From NCBI RefSeq assembly GCF_011320225.1, contig NZ_JAAOEN010000001.1, positions 911,652 to 975,651 on the forward strand: a stretch of 64,000 bases of DNA, given 5' to 3'. A program made the translations under genes and the position numbers. The stretch comes from Phytoactinopolyspora limicola. Lineage in GTDB: Bacteria; Actinomycetota; Actinomycetes; Jiangellales; Jiangellaceae. Below the pieces are notes generated by a model. It was not told where the DNA came from and made no database searches. It saw only the letters and a program-made list of their open reading frames with translations. Below are positions 40,110 to 49,076 of the stretch, in pieces; within the stretch, counting starts at the first letter, position 1, and every line of letters begins with the position of its first letter.

Positions 40110-41447
40110 ATGCCTGACTACCGCCTGGTCGCGGACACCGTCGCCGCTGACATCGCCGCCGGCCGGCTGGGGCCCGGAGACCAGCTTCCGCCGCAGCGGC
40201 GGTTCGCCCGGCAGCATGGCATCGCCAGCTCGACGGCAGCGCGGGTCTACGGTGAGTTGATCCGGCGTGGACTAGTGGTCGGCGAGGTCGGTCGGGGCAC
40301 GTTCGTCCGGGCGGGTGCCCCGGAGCCGGACGTGGCGCTGGCCGAACCGGCCCGAGTCGAGGTAGATCTGGAACTGAACTTCTCGGTATTGCCCGAGCAG
40401 GCCGGCTTGATCGCGGCCAGCCTGACCCGGATGTTGCACCCTGCCACACTGGCCACCAGTCTGTGGCCCGGTGCCGCCGGGGGTACACCCGCCGCGCGAG
40501 AAGCGGCGGCGGCGCTGTTGGCCCGGCCGGACTGGGCGCCGGAGCCCGACCACATTCTCTTCGCCGGGAACGGTCGGCAAGCGATCGCCGCGACGATCGC
40601 CGCACTCGTCCCCACAGGACAGCGGCTCGGCGTCGAAGAGCTGACGTATCCCATGGTCAAAGGTATCGCTGCCCGCCTGGGGGTCACGCTGGTGCCGATC
40701 GCCGTCGACGACGACGGGTTGGATCCAGCCGCCTTGGCAGCCGCCCATCGTGCTACCCCGCTGCGCGCCGTCTACGTTCAGCCGACCCTCCACAACCCAC
40801 TGGGCCGCACCATGCCGGAAGGGCGTCAGGTCGAACTCGCCGCAACCTTGGCACGCTTGGACCTGGTGGTGATCGAGGACGCGATCTACGGCTTCCTCCG
40901 GGACGACCAGCCGCCCCTGGCGCATCGGATACCGGAACGCACGATCGTCGTCGACAGCTTGTCGAAGCGGTTGGCTCCGGGGCTGACGGTCGGGTTCACC
41001 ATCACCCCGCCGTGGCTCACCGAGCGGGTCGCGGCGGCGTTGCGGTCGGGTGGCTGGCTGGCCCAGCGGTTCGCCCTCGACGCTTCCGTCGAATGGGTCA
41101 ACGACGGCACGGCCGCGACGGTGCAGGCGGCCAAACAGCGCGACGCCGCAACCCGCCAGCGCATCACCGCGGACCGGTTGGCTGGATTCACCGTCCAGGC
41201 CGACCCCCGTGCCTACCACTGCTGGTGGCGGCTTCCGGAGCCGTGGCGGGCGGAGACGTTCGTGGCGGCCGCGGCTCGGCGCGGGATCGCGATCACCCCA
41301 GCTGCCGCCTTCACCGTCGGCCCGGGGCACGCCCCGAACGCGGTCCGCCTGGCCGTTGCCGCTCCGCCGGTCGAGACGCTGACTCGTGCGCTGGACGTGC
41401 TGGCCGCGCTGGCTCGGTCCACCCCGGAGGCCACCGGGGTCGAGTGA
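40110..41447 (+). CDS. MocR (GntR HTH plus class I aminotransferase-like) regulator
   Basis: A 445-residue PLP-binding regulator. Winged helix at ~1-70 (YRLVADTVAADIAAGRLGPG, LPPQRRFARQHGIASSTAAR, VYGELIRRGLVVGEVGRGTFV), then an aminotransferase-like domain with VQPTLHNPLGRTM and the PLP-lysine motif VVDSLSKRLAPGLTVGF. Many MocR proteins bind PLP or amino-compound adducts. ATG 40110 has GGAG upstream and gives normal length; the frame from 40053 overlaps the operator. It is divergent from the hydrolase-SDR operon. Confidence 0.9.
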   Translation: MPDYRLVADTVAADIAAGRLGPGDQLPPQRRFARQHGIASSTAARVYGELIRRGLVVGEVGRGTFVRAGAPEPDVALAEPARVEVDLELNFSVLPEQAGLIAASLTRMLHPATLATSLWPGAAGGTPAAREAAAALLARPDWAPEPDHILFAGNGRQAIAATIAALVPTGQRLGVEELTYPMVKGIAARLGVTLVPIAVDDDGLDPAALAAAHRATPLRAVYVQPTLHNPLGRTMPEGRQVELAATLARLDLVVIEDAIYGFLRDDQPPLAHRIPERTIVVDSLSKRLAPGLTVGFTITPPWLTERVAAALRSGGWLAQRFALDASVEWVNDGTAATVQAAKQRDAATRQRITADRLAGFTVQADPRAYHCWWRLPEPWRAETFVAAAARRGIAITPAAAFTVGPGHAPNAVRLAVAAPPVETLTRALDVLAALARSTPEATGVE

Positions 41448-41499
41448 CTGCCGGCAGCGAGAACACGGCTGATTGGCCGTAGCGAGAACACGGCGCCGG

Positions 41500-43122
41500 T
41501 CAGCCGGCCGCGAGGATGTCCCGGGCAAGGAGCGCGACATGCAGCGAGGTCATCGTCTCCGGGTCGGACAGATCGACGTCGAGGATCCGTTCCACCCTAG
41601 TCAACCGCTCGTAGTAGGCCGGCCGGGACAGATGTGACGCGGCCGCGGCGGCCGTCTTGTTGCCACCGTGGTCGACGAAGGTGCGCAACGATGCGAGCAG
41701 CGCGCCGCCATGCTCCTCGTCGTAGGTGACCAGGGCGCCGAGTTCGCGTTCGGTGAAGGCGGCCAGGCGATCGTCGTCGCCGAGTACGTGTAGGAGGCCA
41801 CGGAGATGGACGTCGTTGAGCCGGTGACAGGGCCGGTGAGCGGGCGAGCGTGCGGCCGCGGATCCGACGTGGCGGGCCTCGGTGAGGGTGCGCCAGGCCT
41901 GCCCGGGCCCTTCCACCGGCGTCCCGGCCGCGACCAGGACGGGTAGGCCATGCGGCAATTCAGCCGCCGCGCGGTGGACCTCGGCGGCGAGCCGGTCGAC
42001 CGGCGGCCGGTCCGGTTGCTCAGGTGGCAGCGAGAGAAGGCAGCTCACGGTGTCGTCTCCGGCAACAGCGACGAGTGCTGGGATCCGGGCCGAGCGAGCC
42101 GCACTGGCGGTTGCCTCGGCCAGATCGCGCACGAGTTCCTGCGCCGCCACGGTGGCCGTGAGCTCGCCCCCTCGGGCATGCGGCAGGACGGTCAGGCCAA
42201 CGAGCAGGCGATCGTTGAGCGGGACTCCGGCGTCGGCGCACCGCTCGATCATGCTGGGTTCCGGTGCTGCGGCGGTCAGGGCGGACAGTAGGGTCCGGTG
42301 GGTCTGGCGTTCCAGGCTCTCCCGGTCTCGGGCCAGCAGCCGATGCAGCGCCAGCGCCGACGCGGCCCGTTCCAACAGCACCAGATGGCGGCGTGGCGGC
42401 GGCTCGGGGGAGACCAGCACGAGCCGCCCCCAATCGTCGCCACGTGCTCCGACGGTGGTCACCAGCCACCCTTCGGCCTGGTGGTACGTGGAGCGACGGG
42501 TGGACTCGACGGCTCGTGAGCGACGGGCCCAGCCGGCGAGGACCTCGCGGGCGGGTTCGTCCGCTGCGTCGTACCCGAGGACCTGGTGCCGGATCGACTC
42601 GAGGACAACCGGCAGCCCGGAGATCCGGGCAACCTCGGCGAGGATCTCGTCGATGCCGGCACCGGCGACGCTGAGCTCGGTGAAGGTCTCGTGGACACGT
42701 TCGGTGGTCCGTAGCTCGTCGAGCTGAGCGTCGACGACGAGCTCCCCGACGGCCTGGGTGATGGTGACGAACGCGACTTCGCGGCTGAGCGTGACGAGTG
42801 GGAGGCCAGCGGCGTCGCAGGCGGCGACAAGTGCGGGTGGCAGCGCCGTACTCCACCGGCGGCCCAGCTCTACCACGAGCCCACTGACGCCGACGGTCGC
42901 CAGCTCGTTTGCGTATGCGGCGAGTTCGGTATCCGCGCCCGGCAGGGCGATGCCGGTGGTCATGAGAAGTTCGCCGCCGCGCAACAGGTGGGCGATGTCG
43001 GACAGCTCGGCCGAATGCGCCCACCGGACGTGGTTAGCCAGACCGGCGCGTCCGGCGACGACGGTGGGGGCGCCTCTGCGCATGGCGGGCAGGGCGAGGA
43101 CCTCGCCGATCGTGGGCAGCAT
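41500..43122 (-). CDS. PucR-family transcriptional regulator
   Basis: A 540-residue PucR/CdaR-type protein: N-terminal PucR sensor (MLPTIGEVLALPAMRRGAPTV, LANHVRWAHSAEL, GELLMTTGIALP), a GGDEF-like middle, and the C-terminal HTH (LRTFVDHGGNKTAAAAASHL, YYERLTRVERIL). PucR proteins control purine, GABA or beta-amino-acid catabolism. The ATG at 43122 has GGAG six bases before. It is divergent from an aminotransferase-dehydrogenase operon, its likely target. Confidence 0.92.
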   Translation of the reverse strand: MLPTIGEVLALPAMRRGAPTVVAGRAGLANHVRWAHSAELSDIAHLLRGGELLMTTGIALPGADTELAAYANELATVGVSGLVVELGRRWSTALPPALVAACDAAGLPLVTLSREVAFVTITQAVGELVVDAQLDELRTTERVHETFTELSVAGAGIDEILAEVARISGLPVVLESIRHQVLGYDAADEPAREVLAGWARRSRAVESTRRSTYHQAEGWLVTTVGARGDDWGRLVLVSPEPPPRRHLVLLERAASALALHRLLARDRESLERQTHRTLLSALTAAAPEPSMIERCADAGVPLNDRLLVGLTVLPHARGGELTATVAAQELVRDLAEATASAARSARIPALVAVAGDDTVSCLLSLPPEQPDRPPVDRLAAEVHRAAAELPHGLPVLVAAGTPVEGPGQAWRTLTEARHVGSAAARSPAHRPCHRLNDVHLRGLLHVLGDDDRLAAFTERELGALVTYDEEHGGALLASLRTFVDHGGNKTAAAAASHLSRPAYYERLTRVERILDVDLSDPETMTSLHVALLARDILAAG

Positions 43123-43140
43123 GGCATCTCCGGTTGGTTT

Positions 43141-43180
43141 ACGGACCATAAGGATACTCGTCGAAATCCTTACGATCCGT
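43141..43180. promoter_or_regulatory. 40-bp PucR operator
   Basis: ACGGACCATAAGGAT (43141-43155) and ATCCTTACGATCCGT (43166-43180) are inverted 15-mers matching in 13 of 15 positions, separated by 10 bp. The inner arms TAAGGAT/ATCCTTA are perfect. It lies between PucR (start 43122) and the aminotransferase (start 43256). Confidence 0.75.
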
Positions 43181-43255
43181 CGGTACCGGAAGTGGCGGGT
43201 GAGTACTTGCATGGAGACACTCGACGACGCGTGGTGAGGAAGGGCGTGGCACGAC

Positions 43256-44560
43256 ATGGCTGATGAGACGCTGCTGGAGCGGCATCGGGCGGTATTACCC
43301 GCATGGATGGCGCTCTACTATGACGAGCCGATCGAGATCGTCCGTGGTTCGGGCCGCCACGTCACCGACGCCGACGGCCGGACCTACCTGGACTTCTTCG
43401 CCGGGATCCTCACCAACGCGGTCGGTTACGACATCGCGGAGATCAGCGACGCCATCCGACGCCAAGTCGATACCGGCATCCTGCACACGTCCACCCTCTA
43501 CCTGATCCGCGAACAGGTGCGGCTGGCCGAGCGGATCGCCGAGTTGTCGGGAATCCCGGATGCGAAGGTGTTCTTCACCACCAGCGGAACCGAGGCGAAC
43601 GAAGCCGCGCTGCTGTTCACCACCCAGGCCCGCCGTTCACACCAAGTCCTGGCGCTACGCAACTCCTACCACGGTCGTGCCTTCGCCACCATGGCGATCA
43701 CCGGCAACCGCGGATGGTCGGCGTCCAGTCTGAGCCCGATCAACGTCAGCTACGTCCACGGTGGCTACCGATACCGAAGCCCCTTCCGCGAGCTCGACGA
43801 CGCGGCGTACATCCGGGCTTGTACCGAAGACCTCCGGGACGTGATCGAGACCGCCACCGCAGGCGACGTCGCTTGCATGATCGTCGAGCCGGTCCAGGGT
43901 GTTGGTGGCTTCGCCATGCCGCCGGACGGGTTGTTCGGCGCCTTCAAAGCGGTGCTCGACGAGTACGGCATCCCGCTGATCTCGGACGAGGTCCAGACCG
44001 GATGGGGCCGCACCGGCGAACACTTCTGGGGTATTCAAGCCCACGGTGTGGTGCCGGACGTGATGACGTTCGCGAAGGGGCTGGGCAACGGCTTGTCGAT
44101 CGGCGGCGTGGTCGCCCGCGGAGACCTGATCGACAGCGTCAGCGCGAACTCCATCTCGACGTTCGGCGGCAACCCGCTCTCCGCGGCGGGTGCCCGCGCC
44201 ACGCTCGAGTACGTCCTCGACCACGATCTTCAGGCCAATGCCGCCAAGCAGGGTGGTCAACTGCTCGCGGCGCTGCACGAGGCGGCCGAGCGGCACGCCA
44301 TTGTCGGAGATGTCCGCGGAAAGGGCCTCATGCTCGGGATCGAGCTGGTGGAGCCGGGCACGACGCGGCCGTCCCCGCGCGCGGCCACCGCGGTACTGGA
44401 AGCCGCCAAGGCGGCGGGCCTGCTGGTCGGCAAGGGAGGTTTGCACGGAAACGTCATCCGACTGGCCCCGCCCATGACCCTCACCGATGGCGAGACCGAA
44501 GAAGGGCTGCGGATGTTGCTGACCGCCATCGAGCACGCCGACGGGGAGCTGAACCGATGA
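43256..44560 (+). CDS. Class III aminotransferase (AGXT2/beta-alanine transaminase-like)
   Basis: A 434-residue PLP enzyme: FFTTSGTEANEAALLFTTQA, LRNSYHGRAFATMAITG, VEPVQGVGGFAMPPDGLF, SDEVQTGWGRTGEHFWG and the PLP-lysine segment TFAKGLGNGLSIGGVVARG. Paired with a CoA-acylating semialdehyde dehydrogenase in one operon, it probably converts beta-alanine or 3-aminoisobutyrate to the (methyl)malonate semialdehyde. It overlaps mmsA by four bases. PucR is the likely regulator. Confidence 0.9.
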   Translation: MADETLLERHRAVLPAWMALYYDEPIEIVRGSGRHVTDADGRTYLDFFAGILTNAVGYDIAEISDAIRRQVDTGILHTSTLYLIREQVRLAERIAELSGIPDAKVFFTTSGTEANEAALLFTTQARRSHQVLALRNSYHGRAFATMAITGNRGWSASSLSPINVSYVHGGYRYRSPFRELDDAAYIRACTEDLRDVIETATAGDVACMIVEPVQGVGGFAMPPDGLFGAFKAVLDEYGIPLISDEVQTGWGRTGEHFWGIQAHGVVPDVMTFAKGLGNGLSIGGVVARGDLIDSVSANSISTFGGNPLSAAGARATLEYVLDHDLQANAAKQGGQLLAALHEAAERHAIVGDVRGKGLMLGIELVEPGTTRPSPRAATAVLEAAKAAGLLVGKGGLHGNVIRLAPPMTLTDGETEEGLRMLLTAIEHADGELNR

Positions 44561-46083
44561 ATCACCCGACCGACCAGAACGCCCGCATCACCATCCCGCA
44601 CTGGGCTGGAGGCAAACCCTGGGACGGCACCTCCACCCGGACGGGTACGGTGCACGACCCTGCCACGGGTGAGGTCTCCGGCACGGTGGCACTGGCGTCC
44701 GCGGCCGACGTCGACGAGGTGGTGGCGGCGGCTTCCCGGGCAGCCGCCGACTGGCGGCGCGCGTCGCTGACCAAACGGGCCGCGGTGCTGTTCCGCTTCC
44801 GTGAGCTCCTCGCCCAGAACACCGACGACGTCGCCGCCGCGATTACCGCCGAGCACGGCAAGGTGTTGTCCGACGCCGCCGGCGAAGTACAGCGCGGCCT
44901 CGAGGTGGCAGAGTTCGCATGTGGCATCCCGCACCTGCTCAAGGGTGGGTTCAGCGAGAACGCCTCGACCAACCTGGACGTGTATTCGCTGCGGCAGCCG
45001 CTGGGTGTCGTCGCTGTCATCTCGCCGTTCAACTTTCCGGCGATGGTGCCGTTGTGGTTCGTCCCGATCGCCATCGCCTGCGGCAACCCCGTCGTGCTCA
45101 AACCGAGCGAGAAGGATCCGTCGGCCAGCCTGCTGATCGCCCGGCTGTGGGCCGAGGCCGGGCTGCCGGAGGGTGTGTTCAACGTCGTCCATGGCGACAA
45201 AGAAGCCGTCGACCGGCTGCTGGAGCACGACGACGTGAAAGCGGTGTCGTTCGTCGGCTCCACCCCGGTGGCGCGGTATGTCTACGAGACCGCCACCAGG
45301 CACGGAAAGCGGGTCCAAGCCCTCGGCGGGGCGAAGAACCACATGGTGGTCTTGCCGGATGCCGATCTCGATCTCGCGGCGGACGCGGCCGTCAACGCCG
45401 GGTTCGGTTCGGCGGGCGAACGGTGTATGGCGATCAGCGCATTGGTGGCCGTCGAACCGGTGGCGGACCCCCTGATCCACAAGATCAGGGAGCGGATGGC
45501 CGGGCTCCGTGTTGGCGACGGCCGACGATCCTGTGACATGGGCCCGTTGATCACCGCCGAGCACCGGGACCGGGTGGCGTCGTACCTCGATGCCGGCGTG
45601 GCAGCGGGCGCCGAATTGGTGGTGGATGGGCGCCAGTACCCGATCGATGGCGCCGACGGCGGGTTCTGGCTGGGGCCGAGCCTGTTCGACCGGGTCACCC
45701 CCGAGATGTCTATCTACACCGACGAGATCTTCGGGCCCGTGCTCTCGGTTGTCCGGGCCGACTCCTACGACGACGCACTCGAGCTGGTGAACCGGAACCA
45801 GTACGGCAACGGCACGGCGATCTTCACCAACGACGGCGGCGCAGCCCGCCGTTTCCAGAGTGAGGTGGAGGTCGGCATGGTGGGGGTCAACGTACCGATC
45901 CCGGTCCCGGTGGCGTACTACTCGTTCGGTGGCTGGAAGTCGTCGTTGTTCGGCGACTCCCATGCCTACGGCACCGACGGGGTGCACTTCTTCACCCGTT
46001 CCAAGGTGGTGACCAGCCGGTGGCCGGGGTCCGGGGCGGGCGACCGGGGCGGCGTCAGCCTCAGCTTCAACCCCACCCGCTGA
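44557..46083 (+). CDS. mmsA: CoA-acylating methylmalonate-semialdehyde dehydrogenase
   Basis: A 508-residue aldehyde dehydrogenase of the MmsA/IolA group: VAVISPFNFPAMVPLWFVPI, VLKPSEKDPSASLLI, VGSTPVARYVYETATRHGKR, ALGGAKNHMVV and the catalytic Cys in GSAGERCMAISA (MmsA lacks the general-base Glu of other ALDHs). It makes acetyl-CoA or propionyl-CoA with CO2 from (methyl)malonate semialdehyde. The ATGA overlap with the aminotransferase shows one operon for beta-alanine or pyrimidine/valine-derived beta-amino acids. Confidence 0.92.
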   Translation: MNHPTDQNARITIPHWAGGKPWDGTSTRTGTVHDPATGEVSGTVALASAADVDEVVAAASRAAADWRRASLTKRAAVLFRFRELLAQNTDDVAAAITAEHGKVLSDAAGEVQRGLEVAEFACGIPHLLKGGFSENASTNLDVYSLRQPLGVVAVISPFNFPAMVPLWFVPIAIACGNPVVLKPSEKDPSASLLIARLWAEAGLPEGVFNVVHGDKEAVDRLLEHDDVKAVSFVGSTPVARYVYETATRHGKRVQALGGAKNHMVVLPDADLDLAADAAVNAGFGSAGERCMAISALVAVEPVADPLIHKIRERMAGLRVGDGRRSCDMGPLITAEHRDRVASYLDAGVAAGAELVVDGRQYPIDGADGGFWLGPSLFDRVTPEMSIYTDEIFGPVLSVVRADSYDDALELVNRNQYGNGTAIFTNDGGAARRFQSEVEVGMVGVNVPIPVPVAYYSFGGWKSSLFGDSHAYGTDGVHFFTRSKVVTSRWPGSGAGDRGGVSLSFNPTR

Positions 46084-46130
46084 TCATGAACACTTTGCCG
46101 TGCTATCGCACGGCAAAGTGTTCATGATCA
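46081..46130. terminator. 23-bp perfect hairpin, bidirectional terminator
   Basis: Arms 46081-46103 and 46108-46130 are perfect reverse complements of 23 nt around the loop TATC. The element starts with the mmsA stop codon and ends in the convergent kynU stop region, so it closes both genes. The stem contains TGATCATGAACAC and TTTGCCGTGC. Confidence 0.88.
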
Positions 46131-47423
46131 TGGGAGGAGGCGGGTGAGGGCGTCCGCGAAGCGCCAGCAATCGTGGTACGTCGAGTAGAGCGGCACCGGG
46201 GCGGCCCGCACGATATCTGGCTCTCGGAAGTCGGTGATCACGCCGTGCTCGTGCCGCAACCGCCGGGCAACCTCACCCGCATCCCCCTGGTCGATCCGGA
46301 CCGATAGCTGGCAGCCTCGCTGCTGCGGATCGCGTGGGGTGATCACCGTCAGCGGACGCGAGGCCGCGATGTCGTCGAGAACGCGCTCCAGGTAGCCGGT
46401 CAGCCGGATGCTCCGTTCCCGGAGGGTGGTCATCCCCACCGTCTCGAAGAGGTCCAGGGCGGCTCGCATCGGGCTGAGTCCCAGGGCCGACGGGGTAGAG
46501 ACCTGCCAGGCGTCGGCGGTGGGCGGCGGCTGAGGGATGGCGTCCATGCGGAACCGCACCGCGGCGTCGGTGCCCCACCACCCCTCCAACCGTGGCATGG
46601 CGGGATCGTCCACGTGTCGCTCGTGGACGAACGCTCCCCCCGGTGCACCGGGGCCGGAGTTGAGGTACTTGTACATACACCAGACGGCGAAGTCGACGTC
46701 CCAGTCGTGTAGCTGGAGCGGGATATTTCCGGCGGCGTGGGCGAGATCCCAGCCGGAGACGGCGCCGGCCTCGCGGGTGGCGCGGGTGATCGCCGGGATG
46801 TCCATGAGCTGCCCGCTGTGATAGTTGACCGCGCCGAGCAGCACGAGCGCCACCGTCGGCCCCTCGCGCCTGAGCAGGTCCACCACGTCATCGGTGCGCA
46901 GATGGTGTTCCCCCGGGCGAGGCCGTAGCCGGACGACGGCATCGTCGGGGTCCAACCCGTGCCACCGGGCCTGGCTGCGAACCGCGTAGCTGTCCGACGG
47001 GAACGTGTTGTCCTCGACGACGATCCGCACCCGCTCGCCCCGCGGACGGTAGAAGGACGCCATCATCAGGTGCAGGTTCACCGTCAGACTGTTCATGATG
47101 ACCGTCTCGGCCGGACCGGCCCCGATCAGGCCGGCCATCGACGCGGCGAACCGCTGCGGGTAAGACTGCCAGGGCCGTTCCCCGTCGAAGAACCCTTCGA
47201 CGCCGAACCGCCCCCACGAGTCCAGGTCCGCGAGAATATCCGCTCGGGTCGCCACGGGCTGCAACCCCAGGGAATTGCCAACGAGATAAGCCGCCTGCGG
47301 ATACGGCCCCCCTTCCGCGGGCGGCACCACGAATAGCTCACGCCAGCCCGGATCGGACCCGTCGGCGTCGAGCGCCGCCTGCTCGGTGGTGGCGTCGGGG
47401 CCCGTCGTCGGCGCTGCCGTCAT
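46128..47423 (-). CDS. kynU: Kynureninase
   Basis: A 431-residue PLP enzyme that cleaves kynurenine to anthranilate and alanine. Motifs: YLVGNSLGLQPVATRADI, EDNTFPSDSYAVRSQARWHG, SGWDLAHAAGNIPLQLHDWD (Asp226, His229) and the PLP Lys252 in WCMYKYLNSGPGAPGGAFVH. The ATG at 47423 matches family length; the longer frame to 47813 overlaps kynA. It lies 40 bp downstream of kynA in the tryptophan-degradation operon. Confidence 0.95.
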   Translation of the reverse strand: MTAAPTTGPDATTEQAALDADGSDPGWRELFVVPPAEGGPYPQAAYLVGNSLGLQPVATRADILADLDSWGRFGVEGFFDGERPWQSYPQRFAASMAGLIGAGPAETVIMNSLTVNLHLMMASFYRPRGERVRIVVEDNTFPSDSYAVRSQARWHGLDPDDAVVRLRPRPGEHHLRTDDVVDLLRREGPTVALVLLGAVNYHSGQLMDIPAITRATREAGAVSGWDLAHAAGNIPLQLHDWDVDFAVWCMYKYLNSGPGAPGGAFVHERHVDDPAMPRLEGWWGTDAAVRFRMDAIPQPPPTADAWQVSTPSALGLSPMRAALDLFETVGMTTLRERSIRLTGYLERVLDDIAASRPLTVITPRDPQQRGCQLSVRIDQGDAGEVARRLRHEHGVITDFREPDIVRAAPVPLYSTYHDCWRFADALTRLLP

Positions 47424-47463
47424 CGATTCACCTACTCCGTTGTTGCTGCCATAAGGGGATACG

Positions 47464-48351
47464 TCACATCCTGGTGCGGGCCGACCACAACTCGGGGAAC
47501 ACCGGGCGGGCCAGGCTACGTTCCAGCCACCGCAGTCCGTCCGACCCGCCGGATCCCGCCTTGGCGCCCATGGTCCGGTGCACGGCCCGCAGGTGCTGGT
47601 GCCGCCACTCGTTGAACTGCTCGGCCACCTCGGTGAGCGACTCTCCGAGCATCCGCAATGGCTGACCGGGGGTGTCGTCCTGGTAGATGGCCACCCAGGC
47701 GGCCTCGACGGCCGGGTGCGGCTGGTAGTCGGCTGTGACGTCGCGGTCGACGTGCTCGGCCGGGATGTCGTGCCCCTGCCGGGCGAGCAGCGCGATGGTG
47801 TCGTCCCAGACACTCGGCTGTTCGAGCGTTTCGGTCAGCTCGGCATGGACGTCGGGCTGCCGTTTGAACGGGCGGACCAGCGACGCCGTCTTCAACCCCA
47901 GCAGAAACTCCAGGTGGCGGTACATCGCCGACTGGAAACCCGAACCTTCTCCCAGCATGTCGCGGAACCGGTTGAAGTCGACCGGACTCATCCAGGTCAA
48001 GCTCTGCCAGCTCGCGGTGAGCGAGGCGAGGTGCCGGGTGGCTCGATCCAGCGCGGCCGCCGCGTTCCACGTGCGGTCGGAGCGGAGTTCGCCCTGTGCG
48101 GCACGGAGCTCGAAACAGATGAGCTTGAAGTACAGCTCCATGACCTGCGAGATCATCAAGAACGACATCTCGCCGGGGTCGTCGGTCATGGTCTGCTGCA
48201 GGCTGTGCAACGTGCTGGCGTGGACGTAGGCGTCGTAGGGGACATCGCCGGTGAACTCCAGGGTGGGAGCGCCGCCGGTAGCTGCGGCCCGTTCGACGCG
48301 TTCCTGTTCCGACGCCGGCCGGAGGGCGGGCCGACTGTGGGTGGTATCCAT
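47464..48351 (-). CDS. kynA: Tryptophan 2,3-dioxygenase
   Basis: A 295-residue heme dioxygenase that opens tryptophan to N-formylkynurenine. Family segments: EMSFLMISQVMELYFKLICF, the SGFQSAMYRHLEFLLG region, and QFNEWRHQHLRAVHRTMGAK with the heme-ligand His, then AGSGGSDGLRWLE. First gene of kynA-kynU; no kynurenine formamidase gene (kynB) is adjacent. It is divergent from an AsnC regulator with a perfect dyad between. Confidence 0.95.
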   Translation of the reverse strand: MDTTHSRPALRPASEQERVERAAATGGAPTLEFTGDVPYDAYVHASTLHSLQQTMTDDPGEMSFLMISQVMELYFKLICFELRAAQGELRSDRTWNAAAALDRATRHLASLTASWQSLTWMSPVDFNRFRDMLGEGSGFQSAMYRHLEFLLGLKTASLVRPFKRQPDVHAELTETLEQPSVWDDTIALLARQGHDIPAEHVDRDVTADYQPHPAVEAAWVAIYQDDTPGQPLRMLGESLTEVAEQFNEWRHQHLRAVHRTMGAKAGSGGSDGLRWLERSLARPVFPELWSARTRM

Positions 48352-48382
48352 GCGCTCTCCCCTCCCTGGTTCAGCGCGGTGG

Positions 48383-48401
48383 CCACGTGAGTGTCACGTG
48401 G
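48383..48401. promoter_or_regulatory. KynR-type operator upstream of kynA
   Basis: CCACGTGA (48383-48390), GTG, TCACGTGG (48394-48401): a perfect 8-bp inverted repeat with a 3-bp spacer, 32 bp upstream of the kynA start and in the divergent spacer with the AsnC gene. The size fits an Lrp/AsnC dimer site. Confidence 0.7.
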
Positions 48402-48540
48402 AAGGCAGTGCCCTGCACTCGACACCATCATCGCTATCCAAGACAGCAAAAGGGAATGCAGATCGAACGGTGTTCGCCTATATCTGGTGGGCATCGAATG
48501 GCGTATCGTCGTCGGGACTTGATGAACGAAAGGTGGACTG

Positions 48541-49044
48541 ATGGTCGACGAGATGGACTGGGCCATTCTGCGGGAGCTTCAGGACAACGCGCGGCTCTCG
48601 TACAACGAGGTCTCGCGCCGAGTACATCTGTCGCCGCCCGCCGTCGCCGAACGGGCCAGGCGGCTCGAGGAGAGCGGCGTCATCACCGGATACCACGCCC
48701 ACATCGACCCCGGTGCCGTCGGCTGGGTGATCACCGCCTTCATCCGGCTGTCCTGCTACGGCCCGCGCTGCGTGTTACGCGACCCGGACGTACGCCAATG
48801 GCCGGAGGTCCAGGAGATCCATCGGGTCACCGGCGACGTGTGCAGCATTCTCAAAGTGGTCGCCGAGTCGATGGAGACGTTCGAGGCACTCATCGACCGC
48901 CTGGGGGTCTACGGTCGGCCGTCGAGTTCCATGGTGCTGTCCACACCACTGGCCCGGCAGGGCATCGCCGCGAACGGGGCGTCCGGTGTTGAAGCTGCCG
49001 ACGACGGTCCGGAGGCGACCACCCCTGGTCCGGTCAGCTCGTAG
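48541..49044 (+). CDS. Lrp/AsnC regulator of kynurenine genes (KynR-like)
   Basis: A 167-residue Lrp protein: MDWAILRELQDNARLSYNEV, LSPPAVAERARRLEESGVIT, HIDPGAVGWVITAFIRL and VTGDVCSILKVVAESME (RAM domain). Two Cys in the LSCYGPRCVLRDP segment are typical of the subgroup near kynurenine or cysteine genes. It is divergent from kynA, as KynR is in proteobacteria, and probably activates it with kynurenine. The C-terminal ~25 residues are disordered. Confidence 0.88.
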   Translation: MVDEMDWAILRELQDNARLSYNEVSRRVHLSPPAVAERARRLEESGVITGYHAHIDPGAVGWVITAFIRLSCYGPRCVLRDPDVRQWPEVQEIHRVTGDVCSILKVVAESMETFEALIDRLGVYGRPSSSMVLSTPLARQGIAANGASGVEAADDGPEATTPGPVSS

Positions 49045-49076
49045 GCGTTGTGGGCTCGTCAGCTGGTAGGCCGTCT

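Noticed and set aside
43714-44556. Upstream extension of the aldehyde dehydrogenase frame
   Set aside because: It overlaps the aminotransferase in another frame and is Arg/Pro-rich. The ATG at 44557, overlapping the aminotransferase stop, gives the family-typical start.
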